Part shown: positions 25,795-37,700 of the stretch, piece by piece
How the letters are laid out: the number at the start of each line of letters is the position of its first letter
How positions within the stretch are numbered: position 1 is the stretch's first letter
Origin: Serinus canaria
Lineage: Eukaryota > Chordata > Aves > Passeriformes > Fringillidae
DNA length: 64,000 nucleotides
Assembly: GCF_022539315.1 (NCBI RefSeq)
Contig: NC_066314.1
Coordinates: 41,787,180 to 41,851,179, forward strand
Direction of reading: 5' to 3'
The notes under the pieces: model-generated
What the model saw: only the letters and a program-made list of their open reading frames with translations
Told to the model about the DNA's origin: nothing
Database searches by the model: none
Translations under genes and position numbers: made by a program

Positions 25795-27387
25795 GTGATC
25801 CCAGACTAAGGAAGATTTAAAAGGAGATTTAAGAGCCTGTTTTTGTGTAAACCACGATCAGAAATAGATCAAAGTTCTTCAGGAATATGGAAATATCTGA
25901 ATTGCATCCCCTGGAAGCATTCAAACTTGGACAGTTCCTCCATGTAAAGGCAAGATGCCAGAGGAGAGCTTTGAAGTTGGTGCACCTTTTTTTAATGCAA
26001 GGAGTATTAAAAATTATCAGTTTTGCCAGTGTTGTCTTCTGCCTGGAAAAGGTGCCACTTACATTTCTGCCCCTAATCCAAGGTTCTCTCATATTTTCAT
26101 GACTGCAGCCCAGGTGAAAGCATCCTCTGATACTTCCTTCTTAGCAACACCTGCAGATTTGGATTTCTATGACTTTTAATACTCATTTGTTGTCCCTGGC
26201 TCTACTACTATGGACAGCTTTCTCCTTTACCTGTTTTTAGAACTTGCCCCATCTATAGTGCTATTGAATATAATTCCTTAAGTAATTCTAGACCAGTTGA
26301 GAAAGTAGTCAACATCCCCCAAGTATGCCATATTCCATTGCTACTGCTTTTCCACCTTTTTCTTCATGAGGTTTTTAATATTATGGAAGCAGAAATTGAA
26401 TGGTTTTGGTACCCACTGACCTTGCTATTACTTAGACTAATGTTGCTTCATTCCTTCTGTTTCTATGGTTTTCTCCACATAATTGAAATTAAGGGTCTGT
26501 GCCTATTATTGCTGACAAACAAAGATCCCTCTTCCTCTATTCATGTTGGAAAGGTTAGCCTAATGACTTCATGAGAAAAAGAATCAAGGTAACTGTGTGG
26601 GAAGAATTGGTTCAGAGTGAGAAATCTCAGTATCCTGGAGACAAAAAGGATTCCTCATATTCCATACTGCATAGGATTCTTGTTTTAAGATCTCTTCCAA
26701 GGCTTCAACACACATAAGCGTTCCCAGGAATATATGATTGATTTCCCCATGTAATTGTGCTCTGACCTCAGAAAATATGTTAAATGACTGAGAAACCCTT
26801 CTTTAACTTTGTATGTTAACCTGGCACAAAGGCAGCTTTTCAATGTAGAAGACACATGAGCTTCTATCCAGAAATGTCAAAGCTTTATTTTGAAATATGT
26901 ATTTCTTTACTATACTGGTGTCTTAAGTGCTGGATGGAATTCATACAGGCAGAATTGTTTGTTAATGTGTGTATGTGCATATTAAGATATTCACATGCTC
27001 CTGAGTAGTGGTGGAATTATAAACCTTGATACAAAGCAGGCTAAAAAAGTATTTCCATGTATCTAAGTAACTACTGGAATGTTAATTTCAGAGTTTAAAT
27101 TATCCAATACTAGCCTAGTTTTTAAAATTAAGTTCTTTGTGATATTATTGGTCTGTCATTTACATGGAGCTAAAGTACAAAAACCAAAGCTTTAAAATTG
27201 GAAGAATGATGCTGCTTGTAATTTCAAGGTAACTACTTTCAGATCCTTAAATAGACCTATTTTTTGAGAGTAGATCTATCACTTTATGGAAAACTGTCAC
27301 CTGTAAAACTTTTCAGGGTGGATATCTAAACACCCAGGTATATGAAACATCAGGTTATGCTCATTGCATACTAGTGCCCAGAAAATT

Positions 27388-27427
27388 ATTGCAAATAAGA
27401 CTGTCTCATTGCAAATAAGACTGTATC
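27388..27427. repeat. 20-bp tandem duplication
   Basis: ATTGCAAATAAGACTGTCTC is followed directly by ATTGCAAATAAGACTGTATC. There are two copies with one difference. Confidence 0.92.
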
Positions 27428-28296
27428 TTGCTTATGCAGCATTGCATTTTGTAGCAACAGCAAATATTTCTAAAGCAGGTTATTTATGTTCTGCTTTTTT
27501 ACAGACTTTTTGGTAAGATTTTGTATTGATTCTAATGCGTCAATTGGATTTAGATCACTTTATTCTTATACCTTTGTTAGAAAGTATATCCATTTTCACA
27601 AAGAGGTAAAGCCTTATCTGGGCTGAAATATTTGCAGAACACTTGAGGGAATTAATTATCCCACCACACTGAACTCAACTGACTGAGGTGAAGCAAATGG
27701 AAAACTCCTACATCTGGAAAGTTTAAAGAAGCAGAAATTTAAACTCTTGGGTTTATTTGCGTTTGACCCATGCTTAGAATTTGCCTCTGTAATTGAACAT
27801 GTGATAGCCATGAACTGTGCTAGCTGACTTCTGCGTGTTGGTGCTATAATAAGCACTGTTCTGTTTCATGGCCAAATTCTCTTCATCAACAGAACATTTT
27901 AAAAGTTTCAACTGAAAAATTGCAGCAGCTTTCATGTTGGAAAAATTTTAGTGAGATGCTGGTTTTAGACAGCTTCATATTTCCTGGCAAGCAAGTAAAG
28001 CAGGTTGAAAAATTTTCCTCTTGGAAAATGTGGCTTTGCTGAAATAAGAACTTTCTGTGAGAAAATGTCAATTTCAATGCATATTTTTTTATATTACAAT
28101 TCAGGTAATCAAAACAAAGCCCTCCATGTTTCAAAGTGACAGTCTGAAACAAAGATACTTTTCTGTTCCAAGTAACTGCTTGAATTAAAACAAACAAAAT
28201 AACAGGTCAAGTTGCTCAGGAACTTTAATTCCAATCAGGGGTCTGGTAATTTTTCACTTCGACGTTTCCATTTTGAAACTTGAAGTTTTCATCCTA

Positions 28297-28357
28297 GTTT
28301 TTGTAGTTTTTGTTGGGTTTTTTTTTTTGGGGTTGGGTTTTTTTTTTTCTTTTTGTT
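28297..28357. repeat. T/G-rich low-complexity tract
   Basis: Runs of 12-13 thymines are separated by GGG and GGGG blocks. It opens frames on both strands (28254-28497) that consist of Phe/Gly or Lys/Pro low-complexity sequence and are not credible genes. Confidence 0.9.
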
Positions 28358-31300
28358 GCTCCAATTTTTCATCCAGTCTTGAAGTAGAAACTAATTCTCT
28401 ATGCAACAAAATTTTGTTTCCCAACCAGTTCTGCAAGAGACCAATCAGTCTAAGATTTTCTACAGGAATAGGGGAGGAATACTTCATAAACATATGAATG
28501 TCAGTTACAGTTACCTGACTGATCTCCCAAGCTGTTTTTGAAATAGATCAGGAGAAAACAATGTCATTATCAGATGTGATGTACCTCGGAGTTTGTGCTC
28601 CTCAGACTACCCTTACTAGCAACACTACACATGGCTGTTTTAGATTATCCTTTGTCTGGGTTACACAGACAAATTCTTCAGAAAATATCTGGTTTTTAAT
28701 CACTTCAGAAACCTTCCTCAGGTCTGTCACTAATGTCTGTGAGAACTGTGGACAATCTTGACATGTGAGAAGGATGTAAAGACCTCACCAACCCTGCTTG
28801 TTACCAAACTTTTGCCATCCTGCATGATTGGTGCCCGTCAGTCTGATTTCTTTTTCCTGTTTAATGAAATTGTATTTGTTAGCATGTGTAGTCAAGGATC
28901 TAACATTCTGAAAAATCATACATGAGGAATGACCTCTCTCTTGATTTCCACTTTGCTTAGGAAATGACTTTTGTTCACTACAAGCCCTTTGCAGCCACCC
29001 TCTATCATGTATTATAACCAATGACCCACTCAACAAAAAATTGTAAACCATACCTGAAGAACATTGCAGATGGCTAGTTGAACTACTCTTATAGCTAGAG
29101 ATGATCAAGAATTCTGTAGGAAATAAAGGATTCTCTAGACATGGATTTTACGTGTCATGATCACTGCTATCTAGACTTCACTATCTGGCTCCCAGAAATA
29201 TGAGATTATTTTTCACTTGAGTTTTAGTCTCTGATGTTCTGAATATCTAGATATGCTGAAAAGTGTTTCTCTAAAAATAATACATCCATCTCACATATTT
29301 TGGGAAGATTAATCAGCAAAACTTGTGAATCCAAGTAATTATGTCATCGTTTATGATTTTGACTTGATGGTAGCAGATCAGCACTGTTTTCTCTAGGAAA
29401 TAACATTTAAAAAAATATGTTTTCCAGTGCAGAAGTGATGCTAGAAACAGTATCAGTAAGTCTCAAATTCAGCCAGTGATGTGGAGTGCTGGATAATTTT
29501 GGAGAAGAAAATAAATCTGTGTTTGTTTCTGAAGGTCATACAGTTAAAAAGATGTATAATGCCATAAACAGCTTGTTTGAGAACAAGAATTTTCATTGCA
29601 GAAGATATGTGGAATTTTCCTCATTCTTTCCTGATTCATTCTGAGGGTAGACTTTACTGCATCATCTAAAAAGGGTGTTATTAGGCATAAATAACAAGAG
29701 ACTGCTTCCTTAATAACAGAATAAAAATCTACAGTTTGATTAGCCAATCTGTGTTTCACAGAATGAATCAGAAAGCAGGATGATTCCTTGCAGATAGAAC
29801 ATGCTCTTAAGAAAGGATTTTTGGAACAGCTTGTGGGACTAAGATTAAATGTCTTATACACACATGCCCATGCATCTTGGATATATCCCAAGATCTAGGA
29901 TGTAATCACTGGAAAAGATTCAGCTTTCCCAAAATGTTATAAATGGAAGCAAATAAATGCCCTGATGGTCAAGGGAAGGTAGCCTGGCATAAGCTTTGCA
30001 CTTCACAGCACTGTAGTTATCAGTGCTTGGCTGGGCAATAATTAGAATAGCTGTCTCTCAGTGATGGAATTCATACCTGGACCCAACCCTCCACAGAGTT
30101 CATGGATGTTCCATCAGGGCTGACAACAGTCATGTGTTTCAAATTGTTGTCTCAGACTGGGCTGGTCAAGAGACATCTTCAGCAGAGATGTTTCAGAAAA
30201 CTGAATTTGCAGAAAGCAAGATGTAGAACAGCATTCTTTATGAGACCTTATTCCTAAATCATATATCTGCTATGATTCTGCAAGGATTTTTATGCTGCTT
30301 CTGGCATAAAAAAGATGCTCAGTTTCTTATAACATTGGAACGTTTGATCTACTTTGATTCATTAGCATTGCATGAGAAGGGGAGGAAGCTGAAACTCAGG
30401 TTTTGCTCTGCTTGGATGCTCTCTTCCATGGTTTCCAAGAGGTGCCAAAGTTCAAAGTGGAAAAATTATCTACTTTTGTTTTTCTGTGAATCTTAGAAAG
30501 AAACTATCTGTATGGCATAAACCTTCTCTATCAGTAGGAGCTCTAAGACACTACATGGTTGACATGTCTTTTTATGTTACAGGGGTGACACTATTCAGCA
30601 AGCAGTTAAGCACATTTGGGGAAAAAAACTAGTTCCCTGCCATAATGCAGTGGGTTATTATCCAATTAAAAATGATCTGATAAAAACACTTTTTAACATT
30701 TGTCACATTTTTTGCCTGCTTGTGATCCAGCCAAAGAATTTCTATCATTTTGTGAATGCAACCAAGATATAACTAACTGTTGCTAACTGTTGCCATACCA
30801 ATAACTAGGAAGAAAAAGAACCTCCTCCACATGTACTACCCACACAGATCTGATGGGCACAGTTTGTGAAATGCCTTGGGAATAAAATGGTGTGGTGACT
30901 GATGGCATGCACACGGCTGCCACAGTTGGATCTGGCCTGGGGCTTACATGCTCTGTGTGTGTGTGCATATGGAGTACCTGTGAATCGCTGAGCCATTGTA
31001 TCTGCTCCCATTTAACTCACTTGCTACTTCTTTTCCTCAATCTGTCAAATTCTGCCAGAGGACCTGAGGGCCTGAATCTGGTTGTAACCATCTAGCAGTA
31101 AAATTTGCGTAATCCCCACAGCAGAATAATGAGATTATTCTTTTTTTCTTTGTTCCAAATTTGAGGGCAGTTTTGCCTGTCTAACATCTTGAGTGGGTTT
31201 GGTGTCTATGTTCAGTGATACCTTTTCACTGACGCTAGATATTCTGACATTCGTATGTAAAGTGAGGAAGCCTATTTGATGCAGCTTATATTTTCACTTT

Positions 31301-32377
31301 TAGTATGTCCACTAATTTTCCTTTTAAAGCAGCATTTCTTTTCCCCATCCTTCTCTCTGTCTTCTTGGCTGTTAGATTGTGAGCACCTTGGAACAGCATT
31401 CAACTATTTCTGGCTGATGGTAGTGGCTTAGCACGTAATGAAAACTAATACATATATATTTTAAAATGGATAGCGTTCTGAAGAAGTGCCTGAGCTACTT
31501 ATTTCTCACTTATGTTATAAAACAACAAAAAACAAATCTCTGTAGTCCAAGAAAAACACTCAGTAGAAAAGAGAATGAAGAATATGTAGTTCCTTAATCT
31601 TTAGACTCTCAAAGATATTAAATTTACTACTCAGTTACAGTTGCCTTGTAATGCTAATGTTGTGATATGACTCGCTGTTATAAATAAATACAGCCATTGA
31701 ACGCTCAACATTGAAAAAATTAAGCCAGTTCAAGGCAAAATAAACTTTGCATGATAAGGGAGGATTTCTGCAAAATGAAAGGAAATCCCATGCTGCTTCA
31801 TTTTCATATCAGTCAAAAAAAAATCTTAATATAAAATAAAATATCATTTGATTATGGGCTATTTAAGACTTTTAACCCTTTCTTTATCATTTAATCTACT
31901 ATGAAATTCTTTTACATTGTAAGCATAGAAAGCAAAGAAAAATTATGCCCCTTCCAAAACAAAAATTTCAAAAATATTTTGGCTATTAAAGAGTTCTATT
32001 CATTTTTTTAGTTAACATTTTTCATCAGGTCCTACCCAAGTCATAGACAGCTTCTGCAATGCGTGCCCCTTCTCTTCACTGACAATGCCATTAAAAATAA
32101 CAAGTGATGACAGTAACTGGTCATCAATAGCATAGTACCTCCACTTTAACAATGGAGTCATGCTTTTATACACACTTAACAGTGTGCAAGGTTTTAAAAA
32201 TCATGTTCCAGTGTAATATATGTGGTCATTTTGAATGCCTGTAGTGCCTTCTCTATTGAATTCAAGCCTTCAGCACTCACAAATATATGTTCTCATGTTT
32301 ATGCAGTCCTGGTTTTACATATTTTTGGAAATAAATGTATCTTCTAATATATTTGATGGGAAAAAAAGTTTAGGATA

Positions 32378-32870
32378 GATCTACCTCTCTGGGCAACCTG
32401 TTCCAACATTTCACCTCCCTCAAAAATAAAATTTCTTCCTGATATCTAGTCTGCATCAACCCTCCTTTGGTTTAAAACCATTATCCCATGTCCTATTGCT
32501 ACAGGCCCTACTAAAATGTCTGCACCCATCCTTCTTATGTGCCCCCTTTAAGTAAGGCCCTCATTGCCCTAAGCTTCATTGCTTCATTGCCCTAAGCTGC
32601 AATGAAGTCCCCCTGGAATCTCCTTATCCCCAGGCTGAGCAACCCAAATTCTATCAGACTTTACTCATAGGAGAGGTGCTCCATCTCCCTGATCATTTTT
32701 GTGAATCCAACAGACCCACTGCTTTCCTGCACTTAGCACCCCAGAGCCAGTTGCAATAGGCCAAGTGCAGTCTCAGAAGAGCAGAAGAGAGGGGCATAAT
32801 CCCCTTCCTAGACCTGCTGGCCATGGCCCTTTTGATGCAGCCAGAATATGGAAGCAATCTTCTAATCTGA
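32378..32870 (-). mobile_element. CR1 LINE fragment, minus strand
   Basis: Read on the minus strand, this is the end of CR1 ORF2 and part of the 3' UTR. The plus strand shows the reverse of the tail region as CTCTGGGCAACCTGTTCC (about 32390), AAATTTCTTCCTGATATCTA, CCCAGGCTGAGCAACCCAAA, and CATAGGAGAGGTGCTCCA with CCTGATCATTTTTGTG. The last bases of the usual CR1 3' end (about 150 bp, including the ATTCTATG tail) are missing, so the copy is truncated at both ends. An internal 15-bp repeat TCATTGCCCTAAGCT occurs at 32561 and 32584, and the inverted pair CTTCATTGC/GCAATGAAG lies at 32582-32607. These are local rearrangements inside the element. The ORF2 remnant is listed separately. Confidence 0.92.
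32693..32870 (-). pseudogene. Remnant of CR1 ORF2 (reverse transcriptase C-terminal end)
   Basis: The minus strand reads GCIKRAMASRSRKGIMPLSS followed by ALLRLHLAYC, which aligns with the conserved CR1 ORF2 segment that ends in 'SALVRPHLEYC'. The frame continues upstream to 32989 without recognisable CR1 sequence and ends at a stop at 32693. Only about 50 residues of a protein of roughly 900-1000 residues survive, with none of the polymerase or endonuclease active-site motifs. It is not functional. Confidence 0.85.
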
Positions 32871-34241
32871 CTAGACATCATAGGATTCACCCACTTAGAT
32901 CCACAGTGGCTCCACAACTCATGATGAAGGAAACTGCTCAGGGCATTTATGTCAGATTTGATAAAACTTCTGCTAAAGCATCCATTCAAATAGGTCAGAA
33001 GTTTTAATGGTAAATCTATCAGACATTTTTTTCTGAGGTCATGAACTGTGAAGAATTTGTTCCTTCTGGCTGTCAGTAGGTCTGCTCTTCTGGAAAATAA
33101 AAGCTAGGATAGCTTTTAGCTACGGATACAGCTTTCCTCTGGGACACACACATACCACTTCATCTGATTTCCAGCTTATGAAGTTCACCTGAGGTTTAAA
33201 TGAGTCCTCTAATAATTAATTGTACGAATTTTTAGGTTAACTTTAACTGTTCCAGTTAAAAGTTCAGATACAGAACCATTTATAGTGACAGACCAAGCAG
33301 CAGACAGGCATCAGTCTCTTGTTACCTGGCATGGGAGTTACAAGTAACACAAATGGCAATTGTCTGCTGAGCTTAAAGGGGAAAAGATATTAAACATAAT
33401 TTCTCTGTCTCCTCAATCCTGTGTCTGTGAGAAGGCTGGCTTTTGTTTTCCATTAAAAAATTCAGCTCCAGTCAAGCCAACACCTTGTGCCTTTACACGA
33501 CCTCCTAAGTTACAGGCATAGATACCAGGGACCAAGATTTAAGGGAAAACCCATCCCACACTCTATCACAGTGAACTGGGGTCACTGAATGCACAACTTC
33601 TCCTGCTATTTGCAACATTACAGATGAGTATGAGACAGTTGTGTGCCTGTTCTAATGGTGCACACAATTGTGTAGGTTAGATTTTATTTTAATATTAACC
33701 TAATTTTGCATGGTTAATAAAAAAAATGAACATCTTTCCAGATTTGATAACAGGATTTCATTGCCAATACTCAAGTATTTCCTTTCAAGAAGTTAACTTC
33801 ATAGTAGGTTCAGAGTTTTGCAAATGCTGCCTCAAGTTCTGGACTTGGTGTTGTACACTGCACTTTTATATAGACTCCTTCATCCTGACTTTCTGTTTAC
33901 TTAATAGAAAGGTACTTAGGTTTTGGAACTTTACAGTTTTTGGCACACTAAAAGAAACCAACCTCCTTTATTAAATTCATGATTGAAGGAAATCACTCTA
34001 AGCCTAATAAGATTTATGTGTTTCCATTCAGTTTCAGCAGGGAGTCAGATTAAATCAAGGCTGAAGGTCTCAGCTGCGTTCAAACCCTTGATCAAGCTAC
34101 TAATGCTTCAGTTGGAAAAGTATGACAAGATGATTAGATGATTTAAATAGCCCTGTGCTTTTTGAGATGGCAGATATCATGAAAGAAATTATTTTTGCAG
34201 CAAAAGTATGTATTTCTTATAATCATATTAAAAAAATGTGG
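32871..34241. other. Anonymous non-coding stretch
   Basis: Nothing recognisable. The part at 32871-32990 may still be badly decayed CR1, since it continues the same minus-strand frame, but I cannot align it. A 12-bp palindrome ACACAATTGTGT lies at 33662-33673. Confidence 0.6.
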
Positions 34242-34770
34242 TGTCGTGGCTTAACTCCAGCTGGAAACTAAGTACTGCACAGCTATTTGTTCACTTCCCT
34301 ACCTTACAGTGGGATGGGGAGGAGAACCGGGAAAAGGTAAAATCTGTGAGTTAAGAACAGCTGAAAAATTTACATAAAATAATATATATGAATATGTATA
34401 AAATACTGATACTGATAATAATAATAATGTTATTGTTACTAGTAATAATGGCAATGGAAAGGGGGATAACAAAAGGAGAGGAATAAAACATAAAACCCAG
34501 GAAAAACAAATGATGCACAGCACAATTTGTCACTGCCTGCTGACTGATACCCAGCCAGTGCCTGAGCAGGGATCAGTCCCTCCTGCCAACTTCCTGCAGT
34601 TTATATGCTGAGTGTGATGTTCTCTGGCTAGTTCAGGCCAGCTGTCCTGACCATGCTCTCTCCTGCCATCTTAGGCACCTGCTCACTGTCAGGGCAGGGG
34701 AAACTGGAAAGTCCTTGACATAGAATAAGCACCACTGGAGAGCCACTAAAACACCGGTGTGTAATCAACA
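34242..34770 (-). mobile_element. Avian ERV solo LTR, minus strand
   Basis: The plus strand begins TGTCGTGGCTTAACTCCAGC, the reverse complement of the 3' end of a common bird ERV LTR. It continues through CAGTGGGATGGGGAGGAGAA, an ATA/ATT-rich segment (34413-34445), GATGCACAGCACAATTTGTC and CACTGCCTGCTGACTGATAC, and then CAGGCCAGCTGTCCTGACCA, GTCAGGGCAGGGGAAACTGG and AAGTCCTTGACATAGAATAA. On the sense (minus) strand a TATA box, CATATAAA at 34600-34607, is intact. Recognisable sequence stops at ACCGGTGTGTAATCAACA (34770), about 100 bp short of the full element at 52.6 kb. TGTGG lies just before the element and CGTGG just after it. This may be an imperfect target-site duplication of a naturally shorter variant, or the end may simply be deleted. 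No viral genes are present. Confidence 0.87.
34600..34607 (-). promoter_or_regulatory. TATA box of the LTR
   Basis: CATATAAA on the minus strand sits where this LTR type carries its core promoter, between U3 and the R region. It is intact in this copy, while the corresponding sites at 5.2 and 52.6 kb are mutated. Activity is unknown. Confidence 0.55.
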
Positions 34771-37700
34771 CGTGGTTTGCCAAGTTTATCAATAAGGTTG
34801 TCTAATTTTTTTTTTCATATGGTTACCTGTTACACAGGTTATCTATTACTAAAGACATAATACCTGATGCTTACACAAAGTTGTCCTCAAAGCATTTTGC
34901 AAAAGAGATCTGTGTGATTGTCCCTTTCTATCAATATGGAATGTAATGTATTTAATATTGCAGTTATTGAATGATATGCCAGGACTTCAACATCTGTTCT
35001 GATCTAGAGTGACTAATGAATAGTCACCTACCCTTCGAGGTCTTATTCCACAACTAATGCTTAAGTACAGATAAAAGGAAAGAGCCATTTGACCAACACT
35101 GAGCATTTGGAAGAATTTTCTTGTGCCATTTGAAGATAAGAGAGTGTTAATTAGTGTGCTTTCATTAGGAATGGTCCAAAAGCTGCCTGTGAAGGTCTAC
35201 AAACTGACTCGCCCACTTTTCCTTCCAAGGTGCACCAATGCTTTAATGCCTGGTGCATACATGAGACTTATAGTCAAGGATAGATGTCAGCTGTATGCTG
35301 GATTTAGAAATACATCTTTTACAATTTTATTGGAGTTAAATGTATCTCCATTCTACTGCAATGAATGCAAATCAGACTTGGATTCTGGGCCACTGAGAGC
35401 CTACTGAAGAAATCCAGGGAAACGGAGTTAAACCTTGGGAATCTTATTTTCATGGGTTGTCCTGTGATGACAGTATTATATTTCTGATAAAGCACTTTGA
35501 AAGCCAAAGTTATTATTATACCTTTTGCCTCAATGTCTGCAAACCAAAACTGCAATCCCTGACAGTCAGTCTGGGAGCTAAAATCTGTAGATAATGGATC
35601 CATTTGTAATTAAGTCAAAAGATAAGCTAAATATTAAGGAGGATAGCAGATATAGAAAGTTAAAACTTTCCTAAAGTGTATCCCGACTAAGCTCCTTTCT
35701 AAACCATGTTTTTCTTCCTTCATTAGCTGAGAGATCTTTGCTGGCTTTGTCAGTTTGAAGTGCTGTGCAGCTTATTCCAAAAGATGGGCACTGCTATAAA
35801 ATGAATGAACAAATCAAACTCAGCGTTGGCAACAAGGTGTTTCCTAGTCCTCGCTATGGCTAAATGACAACCTGTGACACTGAAAGCTGGCAGTAAAGTA
35901 GATTTTAGCTGTTTACTAGCCTTACTGAAATTTTATTCTGTATTCTATACTGGACTTGTGCACAGACATCAAACACTTGGAGAAGCATATCATCAAAGTC
36001 TAACCATGTGGTGCTAGAATTTTTCTGTACCAAAAGAGGTAGTAGTTTTAGGATTCTCACATGGAGTACAAGTAGCCCTAACACTCTTCCAGACAAGATA
36101 GATGTGGAGGGTAGGGAAGCTCATGGATTGACACTTCATTGGGGTAGATCTCTTCACATAGGAAAGGCCTTTTAGATACAGAGGCACCATTGTTGATAAT
36201 GTCATGGAATTGTCTGAACTGTAATCACACCGCTCCTGTCTGGGATAGCCTGGGATCGCCTGGGAGATAAAAACTTTCCCTTTGCTGTTAGCAAAGTGAT
36301 AGCTGAGAACTCTCCTTATAATGTTTCAGGTCACTGAAACCTATTTTCCCCTCAATGGACACCTCAAAAAAAAGGTGATGAGCAGGTAGACAAAATGATT
36401 ATTCAAAATATATCACTCAGGACTGTGTAGTCAAGGATCCTCTAATGAAGCAATATGTTGTGGGCTGATATAAATTGTCAATCTTCTCCTTTACTGCTAC
36501 TTGCCAGTTTGCTGTTGCTGTATAATATTATCAGTCTACTGGAGAACGTTGATATATAGAGATAAAAAGTTTCCATGGTTTATCCCAATCAGATAAAGAG
36601 TGGCAGCCTTAAATGAAGCTCCCCCTTTAATTTTAAAAGGTACAGGTACGCAGTTATGTTTGACTAATATGGGCTGTAAAAATTGCAAATAATGCAATGG
36701 CTGAAGCAAGAAATCATAAACACATTACATTCTAGATGCAGTCGAGTGAGTACTGACTGACCATTTACAGATCTCTGGCAATAAATTCTATGTGGTTCAG
36801 GAATCTCAACCACAGAAGTGTCTTAAAATATGTAAAAATGTCCCTTAGGAAGTAAAAGCATACAAGAATAATTTATTCTATATGTAGGAAGCAAGAAATT
36901 ATATATTTTATATATGTATAAAATGTTTATCATTATGGAAAAAGAGGAAAGGGTTAAAGGGATGGAAGTTGAAAAGAAACTCTCCATTTCTTTTTGTGAA
37001 TAAATCAATAAGGGAGTATTTTGCAAAACCATCCAGTGAACTGAACCTGCTTTCCAACACTACTTTAGGCTACTGACAACAAAACAAAATACTTATGCAT
37101 CTATTTTGTTACAGGCCGTGAAATGTCATGTTTGCATAGGACATGTTTAATGCTGAAGGCCTGGTAAAAGAATTTCACTTCTTCCTGCATGAAGTGCCTT
37201 TTCTCATGCCTCTTAACATGAATGCCTTTTCTCAAGCAGCAGTCTTGGCTAAGACTCTGCAGTGACTGGCCAAGCTCAGCCAAGTGAGATAAGACAAGTT
37301 CTGAATGGCAGATGTCAGGAGTGAAGGCAGCTGCGTGATGTGGGGCTGCGTGGAAGGAGCTGGCTGGCTGCCAAGCCCTCCCAGCCATGTGCCTGAGGTA
37401 GGTGTGAACCACAGGATTTTGTGCTTCAGTTGCAGGGCTGCTCTGATCCATTTTGTGCTTACATATGAAATGTGTCTCCAAGTAGCCGAGATAAAACTGG
37501 AGCAGTGTGAGACCAAGAAGCACATGTGCATCCTTAGCACTAAGCACCCTTAGATAACTTGAATGGACTCCATAGTGAGAGGAACTCATGTCTAAAAGAG
37601 CCTCATGTGATAAAACTCATGTGAATTCATGTGATAAAAGAGCCAAATGATTATGGGCTAGACTGATAACTGGCAGTGTGGAGGCACAAGGTGGGCTCTG

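Larger units (their letters stand above)
25220..32377. other. Anonymous non-coding stretch
   Basis: No gene is recognised. It includes the hairpin at 25764-25794, a 20-bp tandem duplication at 27388-27427 and a T/G-rich tract at 28297-28357. Phrases near 25780-25925 such as CTGGCTGCCCAAGG and CCCCTGGAAGCATTCAAACT recall the CR1 3' region, but they are spaced wrongly and I do not call an element. Frames of 103-115 codons at 27886-28197, 28785-29108 and 29544-29891 (all minus strand) show no family motif. Confidence 0.6.

Noticed and set aside
25780..25925. Possible CR1 3' region fragment
   Set aside because: Two CR1-like phrases are present but the spacing and intervening sequence do not fit. 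It is kept only as a comment on the hairpin.
37101..37589. 162-codon minus-strand frame
   Set aside because: No domain or family motif, and two other frames are also open over the same segment (37232-37540 minus, 37305-37553 plus), as in GC-richer chance sequence.
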